NCBI RefSeq assembly: GCF_001905825.1
Contig: NZ_LIVV01000001.1
Coordinates: 351,299 to 415,298 of the forward strand
Length of the DNA: 64,000 bases
From: Streptomyces sp. CB02009
GTDB lineage: Bacteria; Actinomycetota; Actinomycetes; Streptomycetales; Streptomycetaceae
Reading direction: 5' to 3'
The position numbers and the translations under genes were made by a program. This document shows, piece after piece, positions 48,758 through 57,668 of the stretch. The stretch's first letter is position 1, and each line of letters starts with the position of its first letter. A model generated the notes under the pieces. It did not search any database. It was given only the letters and a program-made list of their open reading frames with translations, and had not been told where the DNA came from.

Positions 48758-50152
48758 TCAGGCGGCGGGCAGGCCTGCGGGCTGGGCCAGGGCCGCATGG
48801 CCGCCCAGGACGTCGGAGACGTCCTGGAAGCCGCGGTGGCGCAGCAGGCTCGCCGCGATGGACGAGCGGTGGCCGCCGGCGCAGTGCACGACCAGGGGCC
48901 GGTCGGCGGGCAGCTCGTCCGTGCGCCGGGGGAGTTCGCTCAGGGGGATGTGCAGGGCGTCGTCGAGGAAGCCGTTCGCCTCGCGCTCGCCGTCGGTGCG
49001 GACGTCCACGACGACCGGAGGGCGCTCGCCCGCGAGCGCGGCCCTGAGCTGGGCGGCGGTCAGCCGGCTCGCCGGGGAGACCTCGTCGGCCAGCGCCTCC
49101 AGGTCGTCCTCGGGGTCGCGCAGCGAGCCCGCCACGCGGTCGAAGCCGATGCGGGCGAGGCGGGTGACGACCTCCTCCTCGCGGTTCTCCGGCGCGATGA
49201 CGACCAGCTCGGCGGCGGGGTCGAGGACGCTGCCGGCCTGCTCGGCGAACCGGCCGTCGGCGGGGACGTTCACGGCGCCGCGGAGATGCCCCGCCGCGAA
49301 GTCCTGGGGCGAGCGCGCGTCCACGACGACCGCGCCCGAGCGGCGCAGCCCGGCGAACTCCGCCCGGGAGAGGCGGCGCGCCGCCGACGCGGCGTCGTAC
49401 CGGTCCCGGTTCCTGCGGTTCAGCTCGGCGTCGTAGGCGAAGTAGCCCGGCGCCGCGGGCTGGCCCGCGGTGACCAGCGCGACGAAGGCCTCCCGGCTCA
49501 TCGGCGCGCAGGCGTAGTTGGTGGCGCGCTGCGCCCCGATCGTGGACTGCTTCTCGGTGGAGAGGCTCTTGCCGCAGGCGGAGCCGGCGCCGTGCGCGGG
49601 GAAGACCCGCACCTCGTCGGGGAGGGCCATCAGCTTGTTCTGGACGCTGTCGTGGAGCATCGCGCCGAGTTCCTCGGCGGTGACGCCGACGGAGGCGAGG
49701 AGGTCCGGGCGGCCGACGTCGCCGATGAAGAGGGCGTCGCCGGTCAGGACGCCGTACGGGACGGTGTCGTCGCCGTGCTCGTAGACCAGGACGCTGATCG
49801 ACTCCGGGGTGTGCCCGGGGGTCTCCATGATCTCGAGGGCGACGTCGCCGAGGACGATCCGCTCGCCCTCGGCCAGCGCGCGGATGGGGTACTCGGTCTC
49901 GGCCCGGCTGCCGTAGCCGATCCAGGCACCGGTGCTGTCGGCCAGCTCCAGGTGGCCGGCGACGAAGTCGGCGTGGAAGTGGGTGTTGATGACGCCGACC
50001 ACGGTCAGGCCCCGTTCGCGGGCGTCGGCGAGGTACTCGGAGACGTCGCGGCGCGGGTCGACGACCACGGCCCGGCCGGTCCGCTCGTCGGCGACCAGGT
50101 AGGACGCCTGGGAGAGGCAGTCGAGGTAGTACTGGGCGAAGAACACGGCCAT
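48758..50152 (-). CDS. persulfide dioxygenase-rhodanese fusion (CstB-like)
   Basis: A 464-residue protein. Residues 1-230 are an ETHE1-like MBL-fold Fe(II) dioxygenase: THFHADFVAGH, TPGHTPESIS, LTGDALFIGDVGRPDL and FPAHGAGSACGKS. Residues 265-350 are an inactive rhodanese (VVIAPENREE in the active-site loop, no Cys) and 370-460 an active one (LVVHCAGGHRSS with Cys). The pair oxidises low-molecular-weight persulfides to sulfite or thiosulfate, as in CstB. ATG 50152 begins the operon. Three GGGGTA-type palindromes lie just upstream, so a persulfide-sensing CstR/CsoR repressor is expected; no such gene is in the window. Confidence 0.92.
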   Translation of the reverse strand: MAVFFAQYYLDCLSQASYLVADERTGRAVVVDPRRDVSEYLADARERGLTVVGVINTHFHADFVAGHLELADSTGAWIGYGSRAETEYPIRALAEGERIVLGDVALEIMETPGHTPESISVLVYEHGDDTVPYGVLTGDALFIGDVGRPDLLASVGVTAEELGAMLHDSVQNKLMALPDEVRVFPAHGAGSACGKSLSTEKQSTIGAQRATNYACAPMSREAFVALVTAGQPAAPGYFAYDAELNRRNRDRYDAASAARRLSRAEFAGLRRSGAVVVDARSPQDFAAGHLRGAVNVPADGRFAEQAGSVLDPAAELVVIAPENREEEVVTRLARIGFDRVAGSLRDPEDDLEALADEVSPASRLTAAQLRAALAGERPPVVVDVRTDGEREANGFLDDALHIPLSELPRRTDELPADRPLVVHCAGGHRSSIAASLLRHRGFQDVSDVLGGHAALAQPAGLPAA

Positions 50153-50176
50153 CCTTTCGTGCGGTATGCACGCACC

Positions 50177-50267
50177 GGGGTACCCCAGGGCATCTGATAC
50201 CCCCCTGGGTATCTTTGCTCGACCGTACGGGCACCTCTCGCGGCAAGTCAAATACCCCCCTAGGTAT
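50177..50267. promoter_or_regulatory. CsoR/CstR-type operators and promoter of the sulfide operon
   Basis: GATACCCCCCTGGGTATC (50196-50213) and ATACCCCCCTAGGTAT (50252-50267) are G/C-tract palindromes typical of CsoR/CstR sites, with a weaker copy TACCCCAGGGCAT at 50181-50193. Between them on the minus strand is TTGACT (50251-50246), 18 bases and TACGGT (50227-50222). Confidence 0.75.
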
Positions 50268-50309
50268 CCATCAGGGCGGGGTGGGAGGCGCCGGAGGCGG
50301 CGGACGACG

Positions 50310-50358
50310 CAGAGCCGCCCTCCGGCCGGGAAGACTTCCCGGCCGGAGGGCGGCTCTG
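50310..50358. terminator. 24-bp near-perfect palindromic terminator
   Basis: Positions 50310-50333 are the reverse complement of 50335-50358, separated by one base. A stem of up to 21 bp with a small loop forms. It lies 55 bases after the stop of the surface-protein gene on the minus strand. Confidence 0.85.
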
Positions 50359-50413
50359 TGGGGTGTGCGTGCGTGGCCTCGCCCGTGGTGGCGCGTGACC
50401 CCGGGTCACCGGT

Positions 50414-51847
50414 TCAGCGCTGGGCTCCCGCGCGGCGGCGACGGGCCAGCACGAGGAACGCGGCACCGACCGCGCCCAGCGCCGCGGCGCCGACGGCGTA
50501 CGGCGTGAGCTGCGCACCCGTGGTCGCGAGGGATTCGTCGCCCGGCTCGGTGGCGGACGGCGAGGGCGGCGTCGTCCCCGGCGCGGCCGGCGCGGAGCTG
50601 CTCTCGGTGGGAGGGGCGGAGCCCTCGGGGGCCGTCGTCTCCGGGGTCCCCGGGGTCTCCTCCGCGGGCTGCGAGGAGGTGGACGTGGGGGTCGGCGACG
50701 TGGTCGTGGGCGTCGTGGAGGAGGGCGTCGGCGTGGGGGTGGCGCTCGGGCCGCCGGGCGTGGGCTTGCAGGTGAACGTCGGCGAACCGGTCCACGGGTA
50801 GTTGTGGGTCTCGTTCCCGGTGCCGTGGGTGCGCAGGTCACCGCCGACGTAGACGCGGCCGTTCGTGCTGGCCGTCAGGTCCGCGGACGCCTCGGGAGCG
50901 AGGATCGACCCCATGAAGTTCCCGCCGCCGCCGAGGGTGAGCGACGGGGCCGCCTCGAAGTTGTAGAGGATCCGCGACGCGGCCTCGCCGAAGTGCGCGG
51001 AGCTGTACGCGTCGACGCGGTCGCCGTTGAAGCCGACGGACATCGGGGAGATGCCGACCGCCTGACGTCCCGTCACGTTCACCACGACCGCCGCCCGCTC
51101 GGGGATCGACCGGAAGTCGAAGGACGAGGCGCCGTCGAGCTCCTTGGCGGAGATCTCGAACACCTGCGGGCCGGAGCCGGCCTTGCCGCCCTCGAAGGTG
51201 ACGGTGTCGCCCTTGCGCACAGTCGTACCCGTGGGCTCGAGCGACCCGAGGGACGCCGACTCGTTCCGTACGGTGCCGGCGAACGTGTCGTACGGGGTGA
51301 GGGCGTCGCGCGCTCCCAGGCCCGCCGTGCGGCTCCCGCCGTTCGTCTCCAGCCTGCCCTTCTCGTCGATCGTGCCGCCGACGCGGACCGCACCGCCGTA
51401 GCCGGACGTGGAGGTGAGGCCGTGGCCGACGTCGACCGTCGTCCCGTCGGCTATCGCCAGGTTCCCGCCGACGGCCAGCATGACGGACCCCGCCGGCGGC
51501 ACGATGCCGGAACCCGCCCCGGCGCGGCCGACGTTGAACACGCCGCCGGAGGCCTTGGCGAAGGTGGCGTCGCCGGCGACGACCAGCAGGCCCTCGGCCT
51601 CCGCGGACGCGCCGTCGACGGTGTAGTCGCCGCCGGCGAACAGGGCCACGTTGGCGTCGGTGAACCGCGGTTCGTTGCCGATACCGGGCTCCTCGCCGGG
51701 AGCCGGGCAGGTGCGGGTGCTCCCCGGGGCGGGGGCGGCGGGGGCGAGGGGCGCGGCGAGAGCGGGGCCCGCGGCGGTGACGCCGAGGACGACGCCGAGT
51801 GCCACGGCGCTGCTCAGCCGAAGACCCGTTCTACCGGTGGTGCTCAT
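50414..51847 (-). CDS. choice-of-anchor A cell-surface protein with sortase signal
   Basis: A 477-residue surface protein. A signal peptide (MSTTGRTGLRLSSAVALGVV, cleavage near ALAAPLA) leads into a choice-of-anchor A domain (about 55-355: VALFAGGDYTVDGASAEAEG, VFNVGRAGAGSG, GGNFMGSILAPEA, GRVYVGGDLRTHGTGNETHNYPW). A Thr/Ser/Pro-rich stalk (about 362-430) is followed by LATTG, a hydrophobic helix and RRRRAG. LAxTG fits the class E sortase of Streptomyces, which attaches proteins to the cell wall. Downstream of it lies a perfect palindrome terminator. Confidence 0.9.
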   Translation of the reverse strand: MSTTGRTGLRLSSAVALGVVLGVTAAGPALAAPLAPAAPAPGSTRTCPAPGEEPGIGNEPRFTDANVALFAGGDYTVDGASAEAEGLLVVAGDATFAKASGGVFNVGRAGAGSGIVPPAGSVMLAVGGNLAIADGTTVDVGHGLTSTSGYGGAVRVGGTIDEKGRLETNGGSRTAGLGARDALTPYDTFAGTVRNESASLGSLEPTGTTVRKGDTVTFEGGKAGSGPQVFEISAKELDGASSFDFRSIPERAAVVVNVTGRQAVGISPMSVGFNGDRVDAYSSAHFGEAASRILYNFEAAPSLTLGGGGNFMGSILAPEASADLTASTNGRVYVGGDLRTHGTGNETHNYPWTGSPTFTCKPTPGGPSATPTPTPSSTTPTTTSPTPTSTSSQPAEETPGTPETTAPEGSAPPTESSSAPAAPGTTPPSPSATEPGDESLATTGAQLTPYAVGAAALGAVGAAFLVLARRRRAGAQR

Positions 51848-51909
51848 GTACTGGTCCTTTTCTGGATGTCCGCGAAGGGGAGGGGCGGGTGGGGAGGGAA
51901 GTGCGGGAC

Positions 51910-52785
51910 TCAGTCGGTCTCGGCCTGGAGGGCGGCGCGGGTGAGGGGGCCGTACACGCCGGGTGCCTCCGGGATGTTCCGGGCGATCTGGAAGCGGCTC
52001 AGGGCCTCGCCCACGTACGCGGTGAACACGCCGTCGGCCGAGCCGAGGTAGAGGTAGAGCCGCTGGAGCCGCCGCTGGAGGTCGGCGACGTCGGGGCCGG
52101 TGCTGCCCACGGTGATCTCGCGCGGCGCGGGTCGTCCGGTCCGGTGCGGGCGGTGCGGGGAAGGCGGTGGCGGAGGAGGCGTCGTCGCGGGGACGAGAGA
52201 GCGCGTGGGTGTGGGGGCGGGGGTGTGGGAAGGGCTGGCCGAGGGCGGCGCGGGCGAGGTCGGGGCCGGGGAAGGCGTGCTGCGGGCGGTTCGGCCACGG
52301 GCGTCGCCCGCCGCGGTCGAGGGGCGGGCGACGGCAGGGGGGAGGCTGTCGTCGGCCGAGGGGTTCCCCGTCGGGGCCGCGGCCGCCACGAGGTCGGGGA
52401 CCGCGACGGCGCGGGACGGGGGCGACTGCGGTGCGGGCTCGGGGTCGGCGGAGAGCCAGACCGTCAGCGCACCGGCCAGTCCCGCGGAGAACGCGCCCGC
52501 GACCACGAGGGGGAGCGACAGGGACCGCCGCGCGTGGGGGGCCGGGCGGGGGCGCCGGGACCGGTGCGCCCCGGGGGAGGGCGCCGAGGCGGGGGCCGTG
52601 GCGGGTGCTGTGGCCTTCGGCGGCCGCACGACGGCGTCGAAGAGTTCGATGTCCTGTCCGCGGACTCCCGCACCGCTGTGGTCGAGTCGGGCGACCTTGC
52701 CGAAGACGCGATCGGACGGGTGCTCCGGGCGCGCTGCCTCCCGAACGGGAGTGACTGCTGTGGTCAGGGCAGTCCTGTTGCGCAT
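51910..52785 (-). CDS. membrane-anchored peptidoglycan-binding-domain protein
   Basis: A 291-residue protein. Residues 1-90 are cytosolic, Pro/Ala-rich and contain a weak anti-sigma-like start; one membrane helix (LPLVVAGAFSAGLAGALTVW) is followed by a long Pro/Thr/Ser linker and a C-terminal PG_binding_1 domain: VGSTGPDVADLQRRLQRLYL, GVFTAYVGEALSRFQ, GVYGPLTRAALQAE. It probably connects a cytoplasmic element with peptidoglycan. It lies upstream of the surface-protein gene on the same strand (62-base gap), so both may be coexpressed. ATG 52785 has GGAG upstream. Confidence 0.82.
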   Translation of the reverse strand: MRNRTALTTAVTPVREAARPEHPSDRVFGKVARLDHSGAGVRGQDIELFDAVVRPPKATAPATAPASAPSPGAHRSRRPRPAPHARRSLSLPLVVAGAFSAGLAGALTVWLSADPEPAPQSPPSRAVAVPDLVAAAAPTGNPSADDSLPPAVARPSTAAGDARGRTARSTPSPAPTSPAPPSASPSHTPAPTPTRSLVPATTPPPPPPSPHRPHRTGRPAPREITVGSTGPDVADLQRRLQRLYLYLGSADGVFTAYVGEALSRFQIARNIPEAPGVYGPLTRAALQAETD

Positions 52786-53326
52786 CGAGTGCTCCAGATG
52801 AGGTGAAGCCGGGGGGTGTGTGGGGAAGTCGTGGAGATCTTGACCATCGTTCAAAGGGGGCGTCAACTGGCATCAATACGTGCCGAATCGGAAGCTTTCC
52901 GACCTTGTTCCTTAAAAGACTTTTAAGGCGTGACGCACCTCACGCGTGAGGGGGTGGCGATGCCACCCGGAGTGGGATTGGGGCTCCGGCGGGGCCGGCG
53001 CTTCGCGAGGCGGTCGTCTGTTCGGAGGTCGCGAAATCTGATGAAGGGTCGTCAGGACGTGATCGGTTCATTGCATTTTTCGTGCAGTGAATAGTCGTTT
53101 TATGGGCCGAGAATGACCAGTGGAGGCGGCCCTTCCCGCACGGGCACATGGCGAACCCGAACTGACTATGCTCCCCACTGTGTTGCGACGCGATCACAGC
53201 GAGTCATGACCGCTGTGGCGTCGGGCGGACGGAACGTGGCAATCGCCCAAAAGAAGCCCGATTCGTTCCCGTCGGTGCATCGCTTCACCTCAGTCCGTTC
53301 ATTCCAGACTGATTAGGGACCCCTTG
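52786..53326. other. 541-base regulatory region before the conservon
   Basis: It holds no recognisable gene; open frames at 52940-53197 (minus) and 53113-53316 (plus) resemble nothing I know. Palindromes: CCTTAAAAG-A-CTTTTAAGG at 52910-52928, CCTCACGCGTGAGG at 52938-52951, and CACAGCG (53195-53201)/CGCTGTG (53211-53217) around GTCATGAC (53203-53210). AT-rich stretches near 53070-53100 may be promoter DNA. Confidence 0.65.
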
Positions 53327-54823
53327 ATGGTTCGTGCAGGTTCAATTTCCAGAGCCCGGCCACCCGCGGTCGATCGCGTGTGGCTCCTCCCCCCTGGAGT
53401 TCTGGCCGGAGCCTTTGCCCTGGTGTTTCTCTTCTCCTCCGCGCAGATACGGACAACGGTCGCCTGGTGCGGTCTCGCCGCGGTCGCGCTGACGGCCGCC
53501 ACGTCCGCCGTGACCGCGCGCCGACTGCGGTCGGGGGCCGTCGTGCGCTACGAGCAGGCCGTCGCCGACGCGCAGGAGTACTACGCGCAACGCGAGTCCG
53601 CCCTCCTCGGACGCCTGGCCGACCAGCGCGCCACCACCGTCTGGCTCGCCGAGGAGCTGCTCCCGGCCGCCGTCGCCCGGATGAAGAAGGGCGACCCCGC
53701 GTCGGAGATCCTCCGGTCCGTCAACTTCGGCGAGCACCTGGACGAGGAGTTCACCGAAGCGGTCCGGGGGGCACTGCAGACGCTCCTGGAAGCGGTCGAG
53801 GCCGAGGAGTACACCAGGGACGCATCCCAGCGGGCACTCGTCGCCGTCGCGCGCCGCGTCCAGGCGATCGTGCACCAGCTGGCCAAGGATCTGCACCAGA
53901 TGCAGATCGTCCACGGCACCGACCTCGTGGTCTCCCGAGGCCTCCAGGGCGTCGACCACCGCACCGCACTGATCGGCCGCCTCGCGGCAAGCATCGCCGT
54001 CCTCGGCGACGCGCGGCCCGGACGTCAGTGGTCGAAGGCGATCCCGCTCTACGACGTGCTGCGCGGCGCCATGTCGCGCATCGTCGACTTCCCCCGGGTG
54101 AAGCTGCAGTCGGTGACCGCCGTGGCCGTCGTCGGCCCCGGAGCCGAGCCGCTCATGCACCTCCTCGCCGAACTGCTCGACAACGCCACCACGTTCTCGC
54201 CGCCGCACACCCCGGTGGAGGTGTCCGCGAGCGAGGTGCCCTCCGGCATCGCCATCGAGATCGAGGACCGCGGCGTCGGACTCACCGAAGAGGTGCGCCG
54301 GCGCGTCGAGCGGATCATGGCGCAGTCGGCCTCGGGCATCCACCTGGCCGGACTCGGCGAGGTGACGCAGCTCGGTCTGCCCGTCGTCAGCCGGCTGGCC
54401 CGCGAGCACGGCTGCGAGGTCGATCTGCGCACCTCCGCCTACGGAGGCGTACGGGCCGTCGTGCTGGTGCCCAGGAACCTGATCACCACGGTGCCGCAGT
54501 CCGCCGTGCGGTACCCCCAGCCGCCCGCCCGACGGCGGACGGGAGGCCCGATCCTGCCCAGGCCGACGCCCCCGGGCGACGCTCCGACGGAATCCGCGGA
54601 GGCCGCGAAGACCGTCAACGGACTCCCGCAGAGGCGACGGGACACCCCCGTCCAGACCCCGATCGTCCAGGTGGGCCCGACACCCCCCGCTCCGGCCGCC
54701 ACCCGGGGTTCCTCCGGCACGACCCGTCAGCCGGGTCTGATGTGGGAGGCCTTCAACGGCGACAAGCGCGCGGCCGCCGAACCTTCCCCTTCACACAGCG
54801 AGCCTTCAGATGAGGTCGACTAA
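53327..54823 (+). CDS. cvnA: conservon sensor kinase-like protein CvnA
   Basis: A 498-residue histidine-kinase-like protein. Two N-terminal membrane helices (LLPPGVLAGAFALVFLF and VAWCGLAAVALTAATSAV) precede a helical region and an HATPase domain with the N-box LLAELLDNATTFSPP, EIEDRGVGLTEE and HLAGLGEVTQLGLPVVSRLA. A classical phosphorylatable H-box is not evident. The C-terminal 110 residues are Pro-rich and disordered. It heads the cvnABCD operon, the G-protein-coupled-receptor-like system of Streptomyces. ATG 53327 has AGGGA 8 bases upstream. Input signal unknown. Confidence 0.93.
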   Translation: MVRAGSISRARPPAVDRVWLLPPGVLAGAFALVFLFSSAQIRTTVAWCGLAAVALTAATSAVTARRLRSGAVVRYEQAVADAQEYYAQRESALLGRLADQRATTVWLAEELLPAAVARMKKGDPASEILRSVNFGEHLDEEFTEAVRGALQTLLEAVEAEEYTRDASQRALVAVARRVQAIVHQLAKDLHQMQIVHGTDLVVSRGLQGVDHRTALIGRLAASIAVLGDARPGRQWSKAIPLYDVLRGAMSRIVDFPRVKLQSVTAVAVVGPGAEPLMHLLAELLDNATTFSPPHTPVEVSASEVPSGIAIEIEDRGVGLTEEVRRRVERIMAQSASGIHLAGLGEVTQLGLPVVSRLAREHGCEVDLRTSAYGGVRAVVLVPRNLITTVPQSAVRYPQPPARRRTGGPILPRPTPPGDAPTESAEAAKTVNGLPQRRRDTPVQTPIVQVGPTPPAPAATRGSSGTTRQPGLMWEAFNGDKRAAAEPSPSHSEPSDEVD

Positions 54824-54824
54824 C

Positions 54825-55232
54825 ATGCTGCCACTGCCGAACATGGACTGGATGCTCAAGGAGCTCGTGGGCGGCGTCCCGTACGTACGGCATGTCGTCG
54901 TGCTGTCGGCGGACGGCCTGTGCATCGGGCAGTCGAACACGGAGCCCGACACGGCCGACGCGATCGCCGCGGCCTGCTCCGGCATCCAGAGCCTGGCGAG
55001 GGCCATCGCCCAGCGGTTCCCCGAGGGGGACGGCTCGACGCGGATGGTCGGGATCGAGGCCGACGGCGGTTACTTCTCCCTGATGGCGGCCGGGCCCGGC
55101 GCGTACCTCGCGGTGCTCGCCGACGACCAGGTGGACGCCGGCCTGCTGGGCGACCGCATGCGGACCCTGGTGGTACGGATCGGACAGCACATGACCAGCC
55201 CTCCTCGTGAGGACGTCGGGCAGGCGATGTGA
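54825..55232 (+). CDS. cvnB: roadblock/LC7 protein CvnB
   Basis: A 135-residue roadblock/LC7 protein: DWMLKELVGGVPYVRHVVVLSADGLCIG, DAIAAACSGIQSLARAIAQRF and GYFSLMAAGPGAYLAVLAD. It regulates the CvnD GTPase in conservons, similar to MglB. ATG 54825 follows directly on the CvnA stop; an in-frame ATG at 54810 (overlapping CvnA by 14 bases) is possible and would add five residues. The stop overlaps the cvnC start (GTGA). Confidence 0.92.
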   Translation: MLPLPNMDWMLKELVGGVPYVRHVVVLSADGLCIGQSNTEPDTADAIAAACSGIQSLARAIAQRFPEGDGSTRMVGIEADGGYFSLMAAGPGAYLAVLADDQVDAGLLGDRMRTLVVRIGQHMTSPPREDVGQAM

Positions 55233-55585
55233 CATCGGAGAACCAGGACCCCTGGAATGAAACCGATCCCGTTCCGCTCTACGTCATCACCGGGGGCACA
55301 GGTTCCGCGGCGAACGCCTTCAATCTGGTCACCCTCATCGCGACGCGCTCCGAACCGGACGCCGCGACCCAGCCCGAGCAGGCGGCCATCCTCACGATGT
55401 GCCTCTACCCGCTCTCGGTGGCCGAGGTGTCCGCGTACCTCAGCCTTCCCTTCAGCGTCGTCACCACGCTGCTCTCCCAACTCGTCGAGGACGAACGGGT
55501 CGAGGCCATCGCACCCGTGCCCGTCGCGGCGTTCCCCGAACGCGGCCTGCTGGAGGCGGTGATCCATGGACTACGCAAGCTCTGA
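55229..55585 (+). CDS. cvnC: DUF742 protein CvnC
   Basis: A 118-residue DUF742 winged-helix-like protein of conservons: PLYVITGGTGSAANAFNLVTL, LYPLSVAEVSAYLSLPFSVV and LVEDERVEAIAPV. It joins CvnA, CvnB and CvnD in a membrane complex. GTG 55229 overlaps the cvnB stop, and the last bases overlap the cvnD start by 20 bases. Confidence 0.92.
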   Translation: MTSENQDPWNETDPVPLYVITGGTGSAANAFNLVTLIATRSEPDAATQPEQAAILTMCLYPLSVAEVSAYLSLPFSVVTTLLSQLVEDERVEAIAPVPVAAFPERGLLEAVIHGLRKL

Positions 55586-56189
55586 CGTGAGCCTCGCCGG
55601 CCCGCGCGGCACGGACATGCCCCTGCCCCACAGTGCCAGGGGCGTCAAGGTCGTGATCGTCGGGGGCTTCGGCGTCGGCAAGACGACCATGGTCGGAGCG
55701 GTCAGCGAGATCCCGCCCCTGACCACCGAAGAGACCATGACGCAGGCCGGCGTGGGCATCGACCACAACCCCGGCGCCCAGGGCAAGAACACCACGACCG
55801 TCGCCATGGACTTCGGACGGATCAGCATCAACGAGGAGCTGATCCTCTATCTGTTCGGCACGCCGGGACAGGAGCGCTTCTGGTTCCTGTGGAACGGCAT
55901 CTTCGAAGGCGCGCTCGGCGCCGTCGTCCTCGTCGACACCCGAAGGATCGAAGTCTGCTTCGAAGTCATCACCCGCCTCGAGGACCGCCGCGTCCCCTTC
56001 GTCGTGGCCGTGAACACGTTCCCTGAGGCTCCGCACCACCCCGTAGAAGACCTGCGCGCCGCTCTGGCCCTCAGCGAATCCGTGCCCATGGTCACCTGTG
56101 ACGCACGTGACCGGGCGTCCTGCCGTGACGCCCTGCTGTCGCTGATGGTCTACCTGCGCACCCTCGCCGCCGCCCAGGAGACCGTATGA
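55566..56189 (+). CDS. cvnD: conservon small GTPase CvnD
   Basis: A 207-residue Ras-like GTPase. G1 is VIVGGFGVGKTTMVGAV; the G3 motif is LFGTPGQERFWFLW; AVNTF stands in the G4 position, where classical GTPases have NKxD; G5 is absent, as in the family. It is the switch of the conservon, controlled by CvnA/B/C. The stop overlaps the P450 start (ATGA), so the P450 is co-translated. Confidence 0.93.
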   Translation: MDYASSDVSLAGPRGTDMPLPHSARGVKVVIVGGFGVGKTTMVGAVSEIPPLTTEETMTQAGVGIDHNPGAQGKNTTTVAMDFGRISINEELILYLFGTPGQERFWFLWNGIFEGALGAVVLVDTRRIEVCFEVITRLEDRRVPFVVAVNTFPEAPHHPVEDLRAALALSESVPMVTCDARDRASCRDALLSLMVYLRTLAAAQETV

Positions 56190-57649
56190 CCCTCCCACCC
56201 GCCGAACACACCGCCGCCCTGACCGGGGCGGTCCCCCCTCCGGGCTGCCCGGCCCACGCCGCCACCGGACCCGGCGGAGCGACCCGTCTCTACGGCGGCG
56301 CCGCCGAGACGGACCCCATGGGCCTCTACGAGGAACTGCGCGCCAAGCACGGCCCGGTGGCGCCCGTGCTGCTCGACGGCGACGTCCGCGCCTGGCTCGT
56401 CCTCGGCTACCTGGAGAACCGGGACGTGGCCAGCCGCCCCACCCAGTTCTCCCGCGACCCCCGCGTCTGGCACGGCTGGCGCAGCGGCGAGATCGACCCC
56501 GCCACCTCGCCGCTGGTGCCGATGATCGGCTGGCGCCCCGACTGCGTCTGCGCGGACGGCGAGGAGCACCAGCGGCTGCGCGGCGCGGTCACGGCCGGCC
56601 TCAGCCAGTTCGACCACCGCGGCGTCCGTCGTCACATCACCCGCATCGCGCACCAGGTGATCGACACCTTCTGCCAGGACGGCGAGGCGGAACTGGTCGG
56701 CCAGTTCACCGAGCACGTCCCCATGCTGACGCTGACCCATCTGCTCGGCATGTCGGACGAGGCGGGCCCCCGGCTCGTCCACGCCGCCCGTGACCTCTTC
56801 AAGGCCACCGAGACCTCGCTCGCCAGCAACGCGTACGTCCTGGAGAGCCTCGCCCAGCTCGTCGACGCCAAGCGGGTCCGCCCCGGACAGGACATCGCGT
56901 CGGCGCTGATGGCCCACCCCGCGAACCTGTCGGACGAGGAGGTGCAGCACCACCTGCGTCTCATCCTCCTCGCCGGGTACGAGACGACCGCCAACCTCAT
57001 GTCCAACGTGCTGCGCATGGTGGTCACCGACCCCCGGTTCCGCGGGTCGCTGGCCGGCGGCCAGATGACCCTGCCGGAAGCGGTGGAGCAGGTCCTCTGG
57101 GACGAGCCCCCGCTGATGGTGTGCCCCGGCCGCTGGGCCAACGGCGACACCATGTTGGGAGGACAGCAGATCAGGGCGGGGGACATGCTCCTGCTCGGCC
57201 TCGCCGCAGGAAACGTCGACGAGGCGATCCGGCCGGATCCCGCGACGCCGGTGCACCACAACCGCGCCCACCTGTCCTTCAGCGCCGGCACCCATGAGTG
57301 CCCCGGCCAGGACATCGGCCGCATCATCGCCGACACCGGCATCGACATCCTGCTGACCCGGCTCCCGGACATCGCCCTGTCGATCCCCGAGGAGAACCTC
57401 ACCTGGCGCTCCTCCACCTGGGCCCGGCACCTGACGGCCCTGCCCGTGAGCTTCGCCGCCCGCGCCCCGCAGGACTTCGACGTCCCGAACCCGCTGCCGG
57501 CCCCGCCGGCCCCGAGCGTCGGAACGCCGGCGGCGCCGCCGTGGCGGACGGCCGAGCCGGAGCCCGCGCCCGCGCCCGAGCCGGAGCGCCGGCCCGAACC
57601 CCGGCCCTCGTGGCGGGCGCGGCTCAAGCGCCTGCTGCGGAGGGGGTAA
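56186..57649 (+). CDS. conservon cytochrome P450 lacking ExxR (CYP157-like)
   Basis: A 487-residue P450 monooxygenase. Haem motif FSAGTHECPGQ with Cys372; I-helix LAGYETTAN. The K-helix reads E301-Q302-V-L-W305, so the Glu/Arg pair of the normally invariant ExxR motif is replaced. CYP157 proteins of Streptomyces conservons show just this (EQSLW in CYP157C1). A Pro/Glu-rich tail and basic RARLKRLLRR end extend beyond the P450 domain (about 430-487) and may contact membrane or GTPase. The start overlaps the cvnD stop. Substrate unknown. Confidence 0.93.
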   Translation: MTLPPAEHTAALTGAVPPPGCPAHAATGPGGATRLYGGAAETDPMGLYEELRAKHGPVAPVLLDGDVRAWLVLGYLENRDVASRPTQFSRDPRVWHGWRSGEIDPATSPLVPMIGWRPDCVCADGEEHQRLRGAVTAGLSQFDHRGVRRHITRIAHQVIDTFCQDGEAELVGQFTEHVPMLTLTHLLGMSDEAGPRLVHAARDLFKATETSLASNAYVLESLAQLVDAKRVRPGQDIASALMAHPANLSDEEVQHHLRLILLAGYETTANLMSNVLRMVVTDPRFRGSLAGGQMTLPEAVEQVLWDEPPLMVCPGRWANGDTMLGGQQIRAGDMLLLGLAAGNVDEAIRPDPATPVHHNRAHLSFSAGTHECPGQDIGRIIADTGIDILLTRLPDIALSIPEENLTWRSSTWARHLTALPVSFAARAPQDFDVPNPLPAPPAPSVGTPAAPPWRTAEPEPAPAPEPERRPEPRPSWRARLKRLLRRG

Positions 57650-57668
57650 GCGCGGGAGCGGGTCGTAT

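Noticed and set aside
52940..53197. 85-codon minus-strand frame before the conservon
   Set aside because: No clear start signals and no domain; probably regulatory DNA.
53113..53316. 67-codon plus-strand frame before cvnA
   Set aside because: Same: contains palindromes and looks regulatory rather than coding.
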